A stretch of DNA of 46,919 nucleotides, from positions 1 to 46,919 of the forward strand of contig NZ_RCZE01000024.1 in assembly GCF_006438915.1 (NCBI RefSeq), in the 5' to 3' direction. Source of the DNA: Pseudomonas arsenicoxydans. Lineage in GTDB: Bacteria > Pseudomonadota > Gammaproteobacteria > Pseudomonadales > Pseudomonadaceae. Both the position numbers and the translations under genes were made by a program. The notes beneath the pieces were generated by a model. It worked only from the letters and a program-made list of their open reading frames with translations, was not told the DNA's origin and ran no database searches. Numbering within the stretch: the first letter of the stretch is position 1; each line of letters starts with the position of its first letter. This document shows, piece after piece, positions 39,356-46,919 of this stretch.

Positions 39356-40159
39356 TCAAAATGGCTCATCGTCCTCGATATCATTTCCGTCCTTTCGCTT
39401 TCGTTCGCGTGTTTTGATCTTTGTCTGGGCAGCCAATGTGCTGTGTTGCAGGCGGTAAGACTCGTTGCCTGTTTCAACGATATGGCAGTGGTGTGTCAGC
39501 CGATCCAGCAGCGCCGTAGTCATTTTGGCGTCGCCAAATACACTCGACCATTCCGAGAAGCTGAGGTTGGTGGTGATGACCACGCTGGTGTGTTCGTACA
39601 GCTTGGACAGCAGGTGAAATAACAGGGCACCGCCGCTTTGACTGAAGGGCAAATACCCCAGCTCATCGAGTATCACCAGGTCTGTTCGTAGCAGTCCCTG
39701 GGCGATTCGGCCTGCCTTACCATCGTACTTTTCACGCTCCAGCAGATTGACCAGATCCACCGTGGAGAAAAAGCGCACGCGTTTGTTGTGGGCCGTAATG
39801 CCGGATACAGCCAAGGCACTGGCCAGGTGTGTTTTCCCGGTTCCAGGGCCGCCGATGAACACGACATTCTGCGCGGTTTCAGTGAACGCTAAGCTGGATA
39901 GATCGCTGACCAGCCGGGCATCAGCGCTGGAAGCGCTGAAGTCAAAGCCAGCTAAGTCACGGTGCATGGGGAGTTTTGCCATGTTCATCTGATGATTCAC
40001 CGAGCGCACCGCGCGATCCGCATGTTCCTGCTGAAGCAGATGTTCCAGCAGCCATTTCGATGAAGCCGTCGACGCTGTTCCTTGAGATACCAGTTCTTCC
40101 CAAGCACTGGCCATGCCGTGCAGGCGCAGTTCTTTGAGTTCAGTCATCAGGTCACGCAT
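39356..40159 (-). CDS. istB: IstB-like AAA+ helper ATPase
   Basis: 267 aa from ATG 40159, whose first bases overlap the istA stop (ATGCGTGA); a longer in-frame start lies inside istA. Walker A IGGPGTGKTHLASALA near residue 102 and Walker B LVILDELGYLPF near 165, with the DnaC-like layout. IstB assembles on target DNA and directs the transposase to it and away from existing copies. Confidence 0.92.
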   Translation of the reverse strand: MRDLMTELKELRLHGMASAWEELVSQGTASTASSKWLLEHLLQQEHADRAVRSVNHQMNMAKLPMHRDLAGFDFSASSADARLVSDLSSLAFTETAQNVVFIGGPGTGKTHLASALAVSGITAHNKRVRFFSTVDLVNLLEREKYDGKAGRIAQGLLRTDLVILDELGYLPFSQSGGALLFHLLSKLYEHTSVVITTNLSFSEWSSVFGDAKMTTALLDRLTHHCHIVETGNESYRLQHSTLAAQTKIKTRERKRKDGNDIEDDEPF

Positions 40160-41660
40160 TGCGATTCTCCTCATCGGTCGTACGGAGCCGGTCGTAGCGC
40201 GCCGTATTGGCAACAGGCGCGACCTTGAGTTGCAAGCTGGTTTCTACACAGGGAGGTGGTGCGGTGGAGGTCAGGCGGGCAAGGACATTGAGGATGTGAT
40301 CGGCGCTCAGACTTCCCGATTCAAGTACCAGTTCCACCGCCACCAGCACAGGTTCGAGACCCGCAATTGGCACAGCAGCCAGTACCTGCATCATGATTCG
40401 ATCACCGTTGGTGTGACGCCTCAGTCCCCGTTTGAGAAGCCGTAACGGTTTTGGCAGATCCGCAAATGGCGCGCCATTGCGCAGTGCACCAGGCTTGCGT
40501 TCGATGAGTGGGATGTAGTGCTGCCAGTCAAAACTGACCTGATCTCGATCAAAGAGGCGCTCATGGCTGACGATCACCGTTTCGTCGGCAATGACCACGA
40601 TCCGCGAAGGGTACAAACGGCTGCTGACCCACTGACCAACACGCTCGCAAGGCACCGAATAACGATTGCGCGCCACGCTGATCAGGCAGGTGCTAGAGAC
40701 ACGGACGGTGCGTTCCACGTAGCCATCAAAGGCCGTCGGCATCGGCATCATTTCAGCCTGCTCCAGCTCCAGGACTTCTGCCACCGTCAAACCGTTGTAC
40801 TGCGGATGTACAAGTTCGGCCCAGAGCGTACGACAGCGTTGACCGAGCCAGACGTTCAGCTCCTCGAAGGTATGGAACATGCAGTTTTGAGCATCGAGCC
40901 AGATTCGTCTCCGGCTGTCCTGCACGTTCTTTTCGACGATGCCTTTCTCCCAGCCAGAGGCCACGTTGCAGAAGTCCGGATCGAACAGATAGTGCGCGCA
41001 CATCACGGAAAACCGGGCGTTGACCGTGCGGCCTTTGCCTTTGTTGACCTTGTCGACAGCCGTTTTCATGTTGTCGTAGATGCCGCGACGTGGCACGCCA
41101 CCCAACGCTCCGAACGAACGGGTATGGGCATCAAACAGCATCTCGTGGCCTTGGCTAGGGTACGCAACCAACCAGAATGCGCGACTGGCGCACAGCTTCA
41201 TGTGGGAGACCTGGATGCGTCGAAACAGGCCACCGATCAGCAGACTCTCTTCGCTCCAGTCAAATTGAAACGCCTCGCCGAGCGCAAAAGTCAGCGGTAC
41301 AAAAGCGCGTAAAGACTTGCCTTGCTCACCTCGCCAAGAGCGCACAAACGCCGTGAGCTGGCTGTAGCCGCCGTCGTAACCCTCGGCCTTGATCTGCTCG
41401 AAAAGCGCTTTGGCGCTCCTGCGGTTGTGTTTTGGCCGGAACGAATCGGCCTTGAGCGCCTGTTCCAGCGTCTCGTGGAAAGGGCTGAGTTTGTTGAAGG
41501 TTGCGCACCGTTGGTACGCCGGCTGAGTGGCTTCGGGCGCTCTGACCCATTTTCGGATGGTGTTTCTAGAAAGCCCGGTACGCTTGGCTATCTGATGCAG
41601 CGAGAGCTTGTCGCGGAAGTACATCCGCCGGATTTTCCCCAACATTTCCATGCTGATCAC
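40152..41660 (-). CDS. istA: IstA-like DDE transposase
   Basis: 502 aa from GTG 41660; ATG 41651 is an equal alternative. The N-terminal HTH (LSLHQIAKRTGLSRNTIRKW) binds the ends; the DDE catalytic core starts near FQFDWSEESL (first Asp), with RGIYDNMKTAVDKVNKGKGR (second Asp) and the distal Glu around EKGIVEKNVQDSRRRIW; a C-terminal beta-barrel region follows. No frameshift is seen. Gene pair and order are typical of IS21. Confidence 0.93.
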   Translation of the reverse strand: MISMEMLGKIRRMYFRDKLSLHQIAKRTGLSRNTIRKWVRAPEATQPAYQRCATFNKLSPFHETLEQALKADSFRPKHNRRSAKALFEQIKAEGYDGGYSQLTAFVRSWRGEQGKSLRAFVPLTFALGEAFQFDWSEESLLIGGLFRRIQVSHMKLCASRAFWLVAYPSQGHEMLFDAHTRSFGALGGVPRRGIYDNMKTAVDKVNKGKGRTVNARFSVMCAHYLFDPDFCNVASGWEKGIVEKNVQDSRRRIWLDAQNCMFHTFEELNVWLGQRCRTLWAELVHPQYNGLTVAEVLELEQAEMMPMPTAFDGYVERTVRVSSTCLISVARNRYSVPCERVGQWVSSRLYPSRIVVIADETVIVSHERLFDRDQVSFDWQHYIPLIERKPGALRNGAPFADLPKPLRLLKRGLRRHTNGDRIMMQVLAAVPIAGLEPVLVAVELVLESGSLSADHILNVLARLTSTAPPPCVETSLQLKVAPVANTARYDRLRTTDEENRNA

Positions 41661-41806
41661 CCTGTGTTCTCCTGCTCAAAAAGTGAGCAGAAGCAGTTGA
41701 ACACCTGGGTCAGTTTTGAGTCGGCAGAACAGCCTCTACTGGGTCAGTTTTCGGTCAGCGGCAACAATCAATCCGAAGATCGAGGATCCGCGCCCAGGGC
41801 GAAAAG

Positions 41807-41858
41807 TGCTATCAGTTCTCGACCTGGTGCCGCAGCTGGCCACCGAAAAATGATAGCA
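41807..41858. promoter_or_regulatory. 44-bp octamer array F, right part
   Basis: TGCTATCA at 41807 and TGATAGCA at 41851 (step 44). Removing the IS plus one 9-bp target duplication puts 41807 exactly 44 bp from the site at 39182, giving a 4-site array identical in spacing to array B. Bases 41859-42043 hold no gene. Confidence 0.75.
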
Positions 41859-42043
41859 AGTGCCTACTGCGCCGTAGGCTTGCTGGCCCAGGCCGTGACG
41901 AGTCACCCCTACCCCACATGCCTCGGATTCAGGTTTTGAGCGCTTAAACAACGGGATGAAAAACCTTAGCCCGAAGGATGTTTCAAGACGTGCTTCGATT
42001 AAGCTCGAAACCCTCAGAAAGAATTGCGAGCTCGTTTTAGCGG

Positions 42044-42066
42044 GTGATAAACTACACGGTTATCAC
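42044..42066. promoter_or_regulatory. Operator-like palindrome before the methylase
   Basis: GTGATAA/TTATCAC arms of 7 bp separated by 9 bp, in an AT-rich stretch (TATATTATTATTT follows) 40-60 bp before the mod start. Probably a controller site; no controller gene is adjacent. Confidence 0.45.
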
Positions 42067-42104
42067 TTTATGATTTTTATATTATTATTTAAGTTGAGTC
42101 TTTG

Positions 42105-44054
42105 ATGAATACAGATCAAGCAGAACAAGATTTTCTAGAGGATCTTAGTCGAGATCAACTAATAAAACTTGTTAACGAACTCCGAGAAGATAAAAAAATG
42201 CGAGCCGTTTTTTCACAAGGCTCCGAGCTTGGCTCAAATGACGCTACGCTGATGTGGCAGGGTCGCAATCGCTTCCTCGCCGAAACGGTCACACCTGTTT
42301 CGATGAAAAGAGATGGGGGGCGAAGTTATCCTGAAAATGTGGGCGGGAATCATCGAATTATCGATGGTGACAACTTGGCTGTAATGCGCTCATTACTCAG
42401 TGAGTTTCGAGGCGGGCCTAAGACTGGATTCGACGTTATTTATATGGATCCGCCATATAATACGGGAAGCGATGCTTTTATTTATAACGATAACTATCGA
42501 TTCTCAAAGGCAGAGGTTGAACAGTTAAAAAATGCTGTGGGCCGCGTCGAAAAAGGAGTGTCTCTAGATGATCCCTCACGACACACAAAGTGGATTAATC
42601 ATATAGCTCCAAGATTATGGGCGGCACGAAAGCTGCTAAAGCATACAGGCGTTTTGATAATATCAATTGATGAGCATGAACTGCCAAGACTTTGGATGCT
42701 GCTTGAAGAAATGTACGGCGAGAAAAACCGTATTGCCACTATAGTTTGGGAGAGAGCGCGTAAAAACGACGCTAACTATATTTCTGAAGGGCATGAATAC
42801 ATGCTCGTCTGGGCGCGAGATAAAAATGTACTCGACGCTAAAATGAAAGAACTGGGTAAAACTAAAGAATGGGAGCGCTATAAAGGAAAATGGCGGAAAC
42901 CCAAAGAGGGGGCTGACGAAATTCTAACGGCTTATGCGGAAGCTAAGCGCGAATTCGGTGATGATTTAAAGAAAATTGAAGCCGCAATGGGGGTTTTTTT
43001 CAAAGAGCTTCCAAAGGACCACCCTGCAAAAAAAATACGGTATCAGAAAGTCGATAAAAACGGCATGTATAACGATGATGGCAATCTCAATTGGCCTGGT
43101 GGAGGTGGTCCCCGCTATGACGTCATTCATCCTAAGACGAAGAAACCCTGCAAGGTTCCTGCTTCGGGATGGCGGTTGTCAGACCCTGCTGATATGCAGG
43201 CTCTAATAGACGCAGATAAGATTGTTTTCAAAAAAGACCATACAGGAATACCACGTTCTAAGACTTATCTTCATGAGATGGAGGCAGAAGTAGCGACATC
43301 TGTTATCCGTAGGATGGGACAGCGCGCGGTCGAAACGGTAGGCAAAATATTAGGAAAAAACACGTTCGAAAATCCTAAAGATCATGAGATGTTGGCCGAG
43401 CTATTCAATCTTGTCACCTGGCGCGATCCAAACGCCGTGATATTTGATCCATATGCTGGCAGTGGCACTACCGGTCATGCAGTGCTATCGATGAATGTCG
43501 AAGATAATGGATCAAGACGGTTTGTACTAGTAGAGAATGGTGATCCTTCAAATAAAAGAATAAATAGAGATAAGTATACTGAAAAGTTAACTTCTGAAAG
43601 ATTAAAGCGGGTATTTTCAGGGCGCTGGGCGGACCAGCTAGATCGTCCAAGTATGGAAGACGGCTTTACTTACTATGAGGCCAGAAAAAATGTAAGTAAG
43701 TCTGTAATTATGGAGTCAAATCGAGAAAATTTAGCTGACATCATTTTGCAAATTGTCGAGGATGACTCAAATCGCATGGATTGCCGAATGGATGGCTATA
43801 AATATCTTATCGGCAAGACTCGCCTTGGTTTTGGTATTGCGTTAGTTTGGGAGGCTGGTAAAACAAATGGTCATCAGGCCCTGACTCGCGAAATACGATC
43901 GCACATCATGTTGGAAGCAACAGCAGCTAACGTCACAAAGCCTGTATATATTTACGCCGTTGCTAATGTCTCTCCTATAAACGATCAGCTTTATAAATTT
44001 CAGCAAATACCTGATTCGATATTGGCGCGCCTTAATTTGCTCGAGGAAGAGTAA
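42105..44054 (+). CDS. mod: Type III adenine-specific methyltransferase, Mod
   Basis: 649 aa from ATG 42105. Motif IV DVIYMDPPYNTGSD near residue 110 comes before the SAM-binding motif I (VIFDPYAGSGTTGHA near 446), so it is of the beta class of N6-adenine methylases. The part between (about 210-400) is the target-recognition region. Mod reads an asymmetric site and modifies one strand; it is needed for both restriction and protection. The gene and its partner are much richer in A+T than the rest of the plasmid, which suggests later gain. It ends 3 bases before res. Confidence 0.92.
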   Translation: MNTDQAEQDFLEDLSRDQLIKLVNELREDKKMRAVFSQGSELGSNDATLMWQGRNRFLAETVTPVSMKRDGGRSYPENVGGNHRIIDGDNLAVMRSLLSEFRGGPKTGFDVIYMDPPYNTGSDAFIYNDNYRFSKAEVEQLKNAVGRVEKGVSLDDPSRHTKWINHIAPRLWAARKLLKHTGVLIISIDEHELPRLWMLLEEMYGEKNRIATIVWERARKNDANYISEGHEYMLVWARDKNVLDAKMKELGKTKEWERYKGKWRKPKEGADEILTAYAEAKREFGDDLKKIEAAMGVFFKELPKDHPAKKIRYQKVDKNGMYNDDGNLNWPGGGGPRYDVIHPKTKKPCKVPASGWRLSDPADMQALIDADKIVFKKDHTGIPRSKTYLHEMEAEVATSVIRRMGQRAVETVGKILGKNTFENPKDHEMLAELFNLVTWRDPNAVIFDPYAGSGTTGHAVLSMNVEDNGSRRFVLVENGDPSNKRINRDKYTEKLTSERLKRVFSGRWADQLDRPSMEDGFTYYEARKNVSKSVIMESNRENLADIILQIVEDDSNRMDCRMDGYKYLIGKTRLGFGIALVWEAGKTNGHQALTREIRSHIMLEATAANVTKPVYIYAVANVSPINDQLYKFQQIPDSILARLNLLEEE

Positions 44055-44057
44055 TTC

Positions 44058-46388
44058 GTGAAGCTTTCAATGGATAATCTAAAGCCTTTTCAAGTGCGTG
44101 CCGCAGGGGAACTTACCCAGATGTTGGCGACCTATCCAAGTGCGCCGTATAAAAGCCGTTATGATCCTGATACCGGCCAGGTACTGCCTTTTTTATGTCG
44201 ATTACGCGCAATCACCGGCAGCGGTAAAACCCCGATGTTGGCGCTAGCCATGGGTAAGCTTGGTGATGGAATTGTTTTGTGGACAACCAACAGAGGCGCA
44301 GTAATCTCCCAGACTAAAAGTAATCTCAGTTCAGGTGGGAAATATTCGCCTTTGCTTCCAGAGAATGTGGAGATATTAAATCTTGCAGATCTTTCGGATC
44401 TGGATTGGGTTGATATTTGTAAAGCCAAAAAAGGTCTTACAATAATTTTAGCGACAGTAGGATTGTTTAATCGTGACGGTGATGCCCTTAATGTACACAA
44501 AGACAGGGCAGGATCAACGCAGTGGGAAACACTAGCAGGGAACGGCCCTGAAGGCCGTCAACGTCATCTTTATGTCGTTTACGACGAGGCTCATGGTGGC
44601 ACTAAAGCTCAGTTTTCAAGATTAAAGGAACTGAACCCACGTGCCTTCGTTTTAGCTTCGGCGTCTGAGTTATCAGACGATCTGGCATTCCTTTTGCCTG
44701 GTAATACCGGAGAAGAAAAGTCTGTATCTTTAAACGCACAAACCGTAGTCGTTTCGACGCCACTTGTCGTTCAAGCGGGTTTACTAAAAACTAGGCTTTA
44801 TTTAGTTGATTGTAATACCAATCGTTTGGATGCGCTTAAGGAAGCAAATAATAAATGGCTTCAGATTAGCGAGAAGCTATCCTCCCTCGCGGAGTGGCCG
44901 GTGATGTGCTGCATTGTAAATTCTACGATAGATGGGTTGGAAGTGTGGGAGGCGCTTACCCAAAATTTAAATGTAGATCCGCGAAGAGTAGCAGTTCATC
45001 TGGCAAATGTTAACGCTGCTCTGTCAAGCGTAAATCCTAATTGCCCTTGGAATTTGCTGATTGATACGCATAAGGCTAAGAAAACTCCGGAGGCACTACG
45101 CGACGAAGGTTATACCCACATAATTTGGAATCTTTCTCTCCGTGAGGGATGGGATGAACCTTGGGCTTACGTAGCTTATATGGATGGTCTTGGTAAATCC
45201 GCCATTGATATATCGCAAAAAATTGGCAGATTTCTACGTCAGCCAAATGCGATGCCTTTTGATGACGGAGACTTAAACTCCGCATATTTTTATTTTAACG
45301 TTCCAGATAAAGATTTTGCATCGCTGGTGAAGTCAACGCAGAATGATTTGGGGGGTGATGGTTATGAAATTATAGCGATTAACCAGTCCAGTGCGCGCCC
45401 GCGAATTTCACGAGAGTCATTGCTTAAGACCCCAATGTCCATCGCGACAGTGGCTGAGTCTTTCGGTGAGAATTTAGATGCACTTGATCAAATACTATTG
45501 TCGAATGTTCCTCAATTTGCCGTTGAAGCTTTACGGGCCCCAGGTCGGGTACACACCCGAGTTCTAGATTTAGCTACGAACAAGGAAGATCTTTCTCTAA
45601 ATAAAGAAGAGTTTAGGGAGGATAATGCTGATATCTCCGTATGGGATTACCTTGTTTCCCGTTTGGGCGCTCAGGACAGTAGAATTGCACGTAAAAATGG
45701 TACCTGTTTTACTCCATTCGTAAAAAATAACGAGAAAATGAAGCAGAGAATGCAGTTTGGCTCTGAAGCTATGAAGCTGCTGAATACGACTATTCCTAAT
45801 ATAGTTAGATTGTTAAATGATGAGTTTCGATTGGTTTATGAATACGATGAGGTATATGACGTAAAGCCGTTTAATCTCGTATCTCCAGATCTATATTTTG
45901 AAGACGAAAATAAGCGAGAACGATATAAAGTTGTAAGTTTCGATAACGCTTTACATACAGAATACAATGGGCTTAATGCTTTCGAGCTGGAAATAGCTGA
46001 GGCGCTAGACTGTATGGGGCTTACCTGGTGTCGTAACCCCTCAAAGACAGGCTATGGGATTCCAATACCTGAGATTGGCGAAGGCACTACAAGTTTCTAT
46101 CCGGATTTTATACTATGGTCTGAAAAATGTTTATGGGCTATAGATCCCAAAGGCGCGCATTTGATTAATGATGCTATATTTTCAAAGCTTATGGGTATTT
46201 CCGATATTAATGATATCCCTTTGAAAATTCGGGTAGCTCTAATTTTGCAAGGTAATTACATATTAGGTATTAATGGGCGTCCTATGCAGCAGGGGAAAGA
46301 TGGATGTACGCTAATTTACAAAAGAAATGTAGGGGTTAGAGCTAAACATTTTCTTACGGCTAACGCGCTAGTTAAGGATCTTACCTAG
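44058..46388 (+). CDS. res: Type III restriction helicase-nuclease, Res
   Basis: 776 aa from GTG 44058 with GAGG upstream. SF2 helicase motifs: Walker A AITGSGKTPMLALAM near residue 53, DEAH box VVYDEAHGG near 176, and the motif VI-like QKIGRFLRQPN near 384. The C-terminal PD-(D/E)xK nuclease is seen in SFYPDFILWS and LWAIDPKGAH near 690-708. It cuts when two unmodified head-to-head sites meet. Slightly short for Res proteins but with all expected parts. It shares low GC with mod. Confidence 0.92.
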   Translation: MKLSMDNLKPFQVRAAGELTQMLATYPSAPYKSRYDPDTGQVLPFLCRLRAITGSGKTPMLALAMGKLGDGIVLWTTNRGAVISQTKSNLSSGGKYSPLLPENVEILNLADLSDLDWVDICKAKKGLTIILATVGLFNRDGDALNVHKDRAGSTQWETLAGNGPEGRQRHLYVVYDEAHGGTKAQFSRLKELNPRAFVLASASELSDDLAFLLPGNTGEEKSVSLNAQTVVVSTPLVVQAGLLKTRLYLVDCNTNRLDALKEANNKWLQISEKLSSLAEWPVMCCIVNSTIDGLEVWEALTQNLNVDPRRVAVHLANVNAALSSVNPNCPWNLLIDTHKAKKTPEALRDEGYTHIIWNLSLREGWDEPWAYVAYMDGLGKSAIDISQKIGRFLRQPNAMPFDDGDLNSAYFYFNVPDKDFASLVKSTQNDLGGDGYEIIAINQSSARPRISRESLLKTPMSIATVAESFGENLDALDQILLSNVPQFAVEALRAPGRVHTRVLDLATNKEDLSLNKEEFREDNADISVWDYLVSRLGAQDSRIARKNGTCFTPFVKNNEKMKQRMQFGSEAMKLLNTTIPNIVRLLNDEFRLVYEYDEVYDVKPFNLVSPDLYFEDENKRERYKVVSFDNALHTEYNGLNAFELEIAEALDCMGLTWCRNPSKTGYGIPIPEIGEGTTSFYPDFILWSEKCLWAIDPKGAHLINDAIFSKLMGISDINDIPLKIRVALILQGNYILGINGRPMQQGKDGCTLIYKRNVGVRAKHFLTANALVKDLT

Positions 46389-46434
46389 AATAGGCTGCTT
46401 TTTGTTGGACGCTTGTGGGCAGAAACGCTGACCT

Positions 46435-46679
46435 GAACGAAGCGCGGTCAAGTTGAATGGCGGGGGCCCCGCCGAAGGTGGGTTCCGCGTCCGCAGGACC
46501 GCCGCAGGCGCATTCTGCTTGACGGTGCGCAGTGCCCCAAGCCTCCGCTCGGGTGTGTGGGGTTGCTTCACCACCCCGCGCACCTGAGCCCTCGGCGGCA
46601 AGAGCGGGTTTACAAGGGCAGCGCCCTTGGTGTTGCTTTGGTCTGCCGTCCAGGGGGCTCCCCCTGGCTGCCAGCGGCA
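46435..46679 (-). repeat. Dispersed module-border repeat, copy 4
   Basis: Minus-strand copy, the longest, ending beyond the circular junction (to about base 60 at the start of the window). It contains all hairpins, including CCAGGGGG/CCCCCTGG and the extra CGCGTCCGCAGGACC segment shared with copy 3. It borders the type III restriction-modification genes and the small genes at 144-895. Confidence 0.88.
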
Positions 46680-46919
46680 GGGTAAAACTTAAATCGCAGA
46701 CAAAAAGAAAGGAACCGTTAGGTTCCTTTCGTTATCGAGGCTTATTAGCCTAATGCTTAACGACTTAGAACGGTATGCCGTCTGAGTCAATCTGCAAAGT
46801 GCTGAAGTCTAAATCTAACCGTTCGCAAATTTCACGACGGTAAGTTTCTTCATCCATCACAGACCATGCTTCGTTATATTCAAACGCTTGATGAGTTGTA
46901 CCAACTGCGTCGAATTGGG
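46622..46919. repeat. Second copy of the terminal redundancy
   Basis: Same bases as 1-298, including the terminator and the 56-aa gene on the minus strand. Only one copy exists in the circular plasmid. Confidence 0.93.

Larger units (their letters stand above)
39195..41766 (-). mobile_element. IS21-family insertion sequence
   Basis: 2,572 bp. The ends are 27-bp imperfect inverted repeats starting TGTTGGCGCTGA (left) and TGTTGCCGCTGA (right), with the expected TG...CA termini and internal subterminal AAACTGACCCA/AAAATTGACCCA repeats. A 9-bp target duplication ATCAATCCG flanks it (39186-39194 and 41767-41775). It carries istA and istB in overlapping frames, both apparently intact. Confidence 0.92.

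Noticed and set aside
40518..41312. 264-codon plus-strand frame opposite istA
   Set aside because: Reverse-strand shadow of the transposase; no family features.
1..46919. tRNA or rRNA genes
   Set aside because: I saw no cloverleaf with conserved T-loop bases and no rRNA segments on either strand.

Overview
The window is one complete circular plasmid of 46,621 bp: bases 46622-46919 repeat bases 1-298 exactly, so the ends overlap. It looks like a conjugative plasmid of a pseudomonad. The basis is a replicase-family RepA of the ColE2/pPT23A kind, a VirB-type type IV secretion system (T4SS), and the general codon and GC style; no species can be named from sequence alone.

Layout. (1) 46.4 kb through the junction to 11.5 kb: two small minus-strand genes with their own promoters and a shared leader hairpin; then a minus-strand operon read as VirD4-like coupling protein, ParA, ParB and two conserved hypotheticals, with a type IA topoisomerase beyond it. 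A 1.5 kb gene-free region follows (8.2-9.7 kb) with five parS-like palindromes, short iterons, a 35-bp perfect inverted repeat, 84/85-bp tandem repeats and further hairpins; it is the best candidate for centromere and oriT. Next come a nuclease-like Replic_Relax-type protein and VirB11. (2) 11.5-26.7 kb: small unknown genes, a ribbon-helix-helix (RHH) regulator, and the VirB3-VirB2-VirB4-VirB5-VirB6-VirB8-VirB9-VirB10 operon with a PilL-N-like protein, a lipoprotein and a lytic transglycosylase. (3) 26.7-31.5 kb: paired small paralogues, repA with a leader peptide and hairpins, a protein with five tandem HTH-like repeats, a toxin-antitoxin pair and a possible sRNA. (4) 31.5-46.4 kb: accessory region with a LytTR protein, an Mrr nuclease, an RHH/coiled-coil protein, an HsdS-like mini-protein, a series of small membrane or exported proteins, a serine recombinase, an IS21-family element and an AT-rich type III restriction-modification pair.

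Four copies of a GC-rich repeat of about 200 bp, in alternating orientation (11.5 +, 26.7 -, 31.5 +, 46.5 -), sit exactly at the borders of these four blocks.

The most striking unexplained signal is an octamer, TGATAGCA (revcomp TGCTATCA; usually TTGATAGCA), placed in arrays with exact 44-bp spacing at five loci (11.8, 13.5, 33.8, 34.2 and 39.1/41.8 kb) and with 44/55/44 spacing in the 3' end of repA; a degenerate cluster lies at 36.6 kb. At three loci the array leads into a palindrome AGGATCA(A/T)(A/T)GATCCT whose last base begins a TATAAT -10 box. The IS21 element has split one array; removing it with one target duplication restores the 44-bp step. This suggests an undescribed plasmid-wide DNA-binding system. 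Candidate binders are the five-HTH protein at 29228-29980 and the RHH/coiled-coil protein at 33930-34211, which lies between two arrays.

No canonical relaxase was recognised although a coupling protein and a nearly full T4SS are present, so the protein at 9708-10481 deserves attention as a possible non-standard relaxase.
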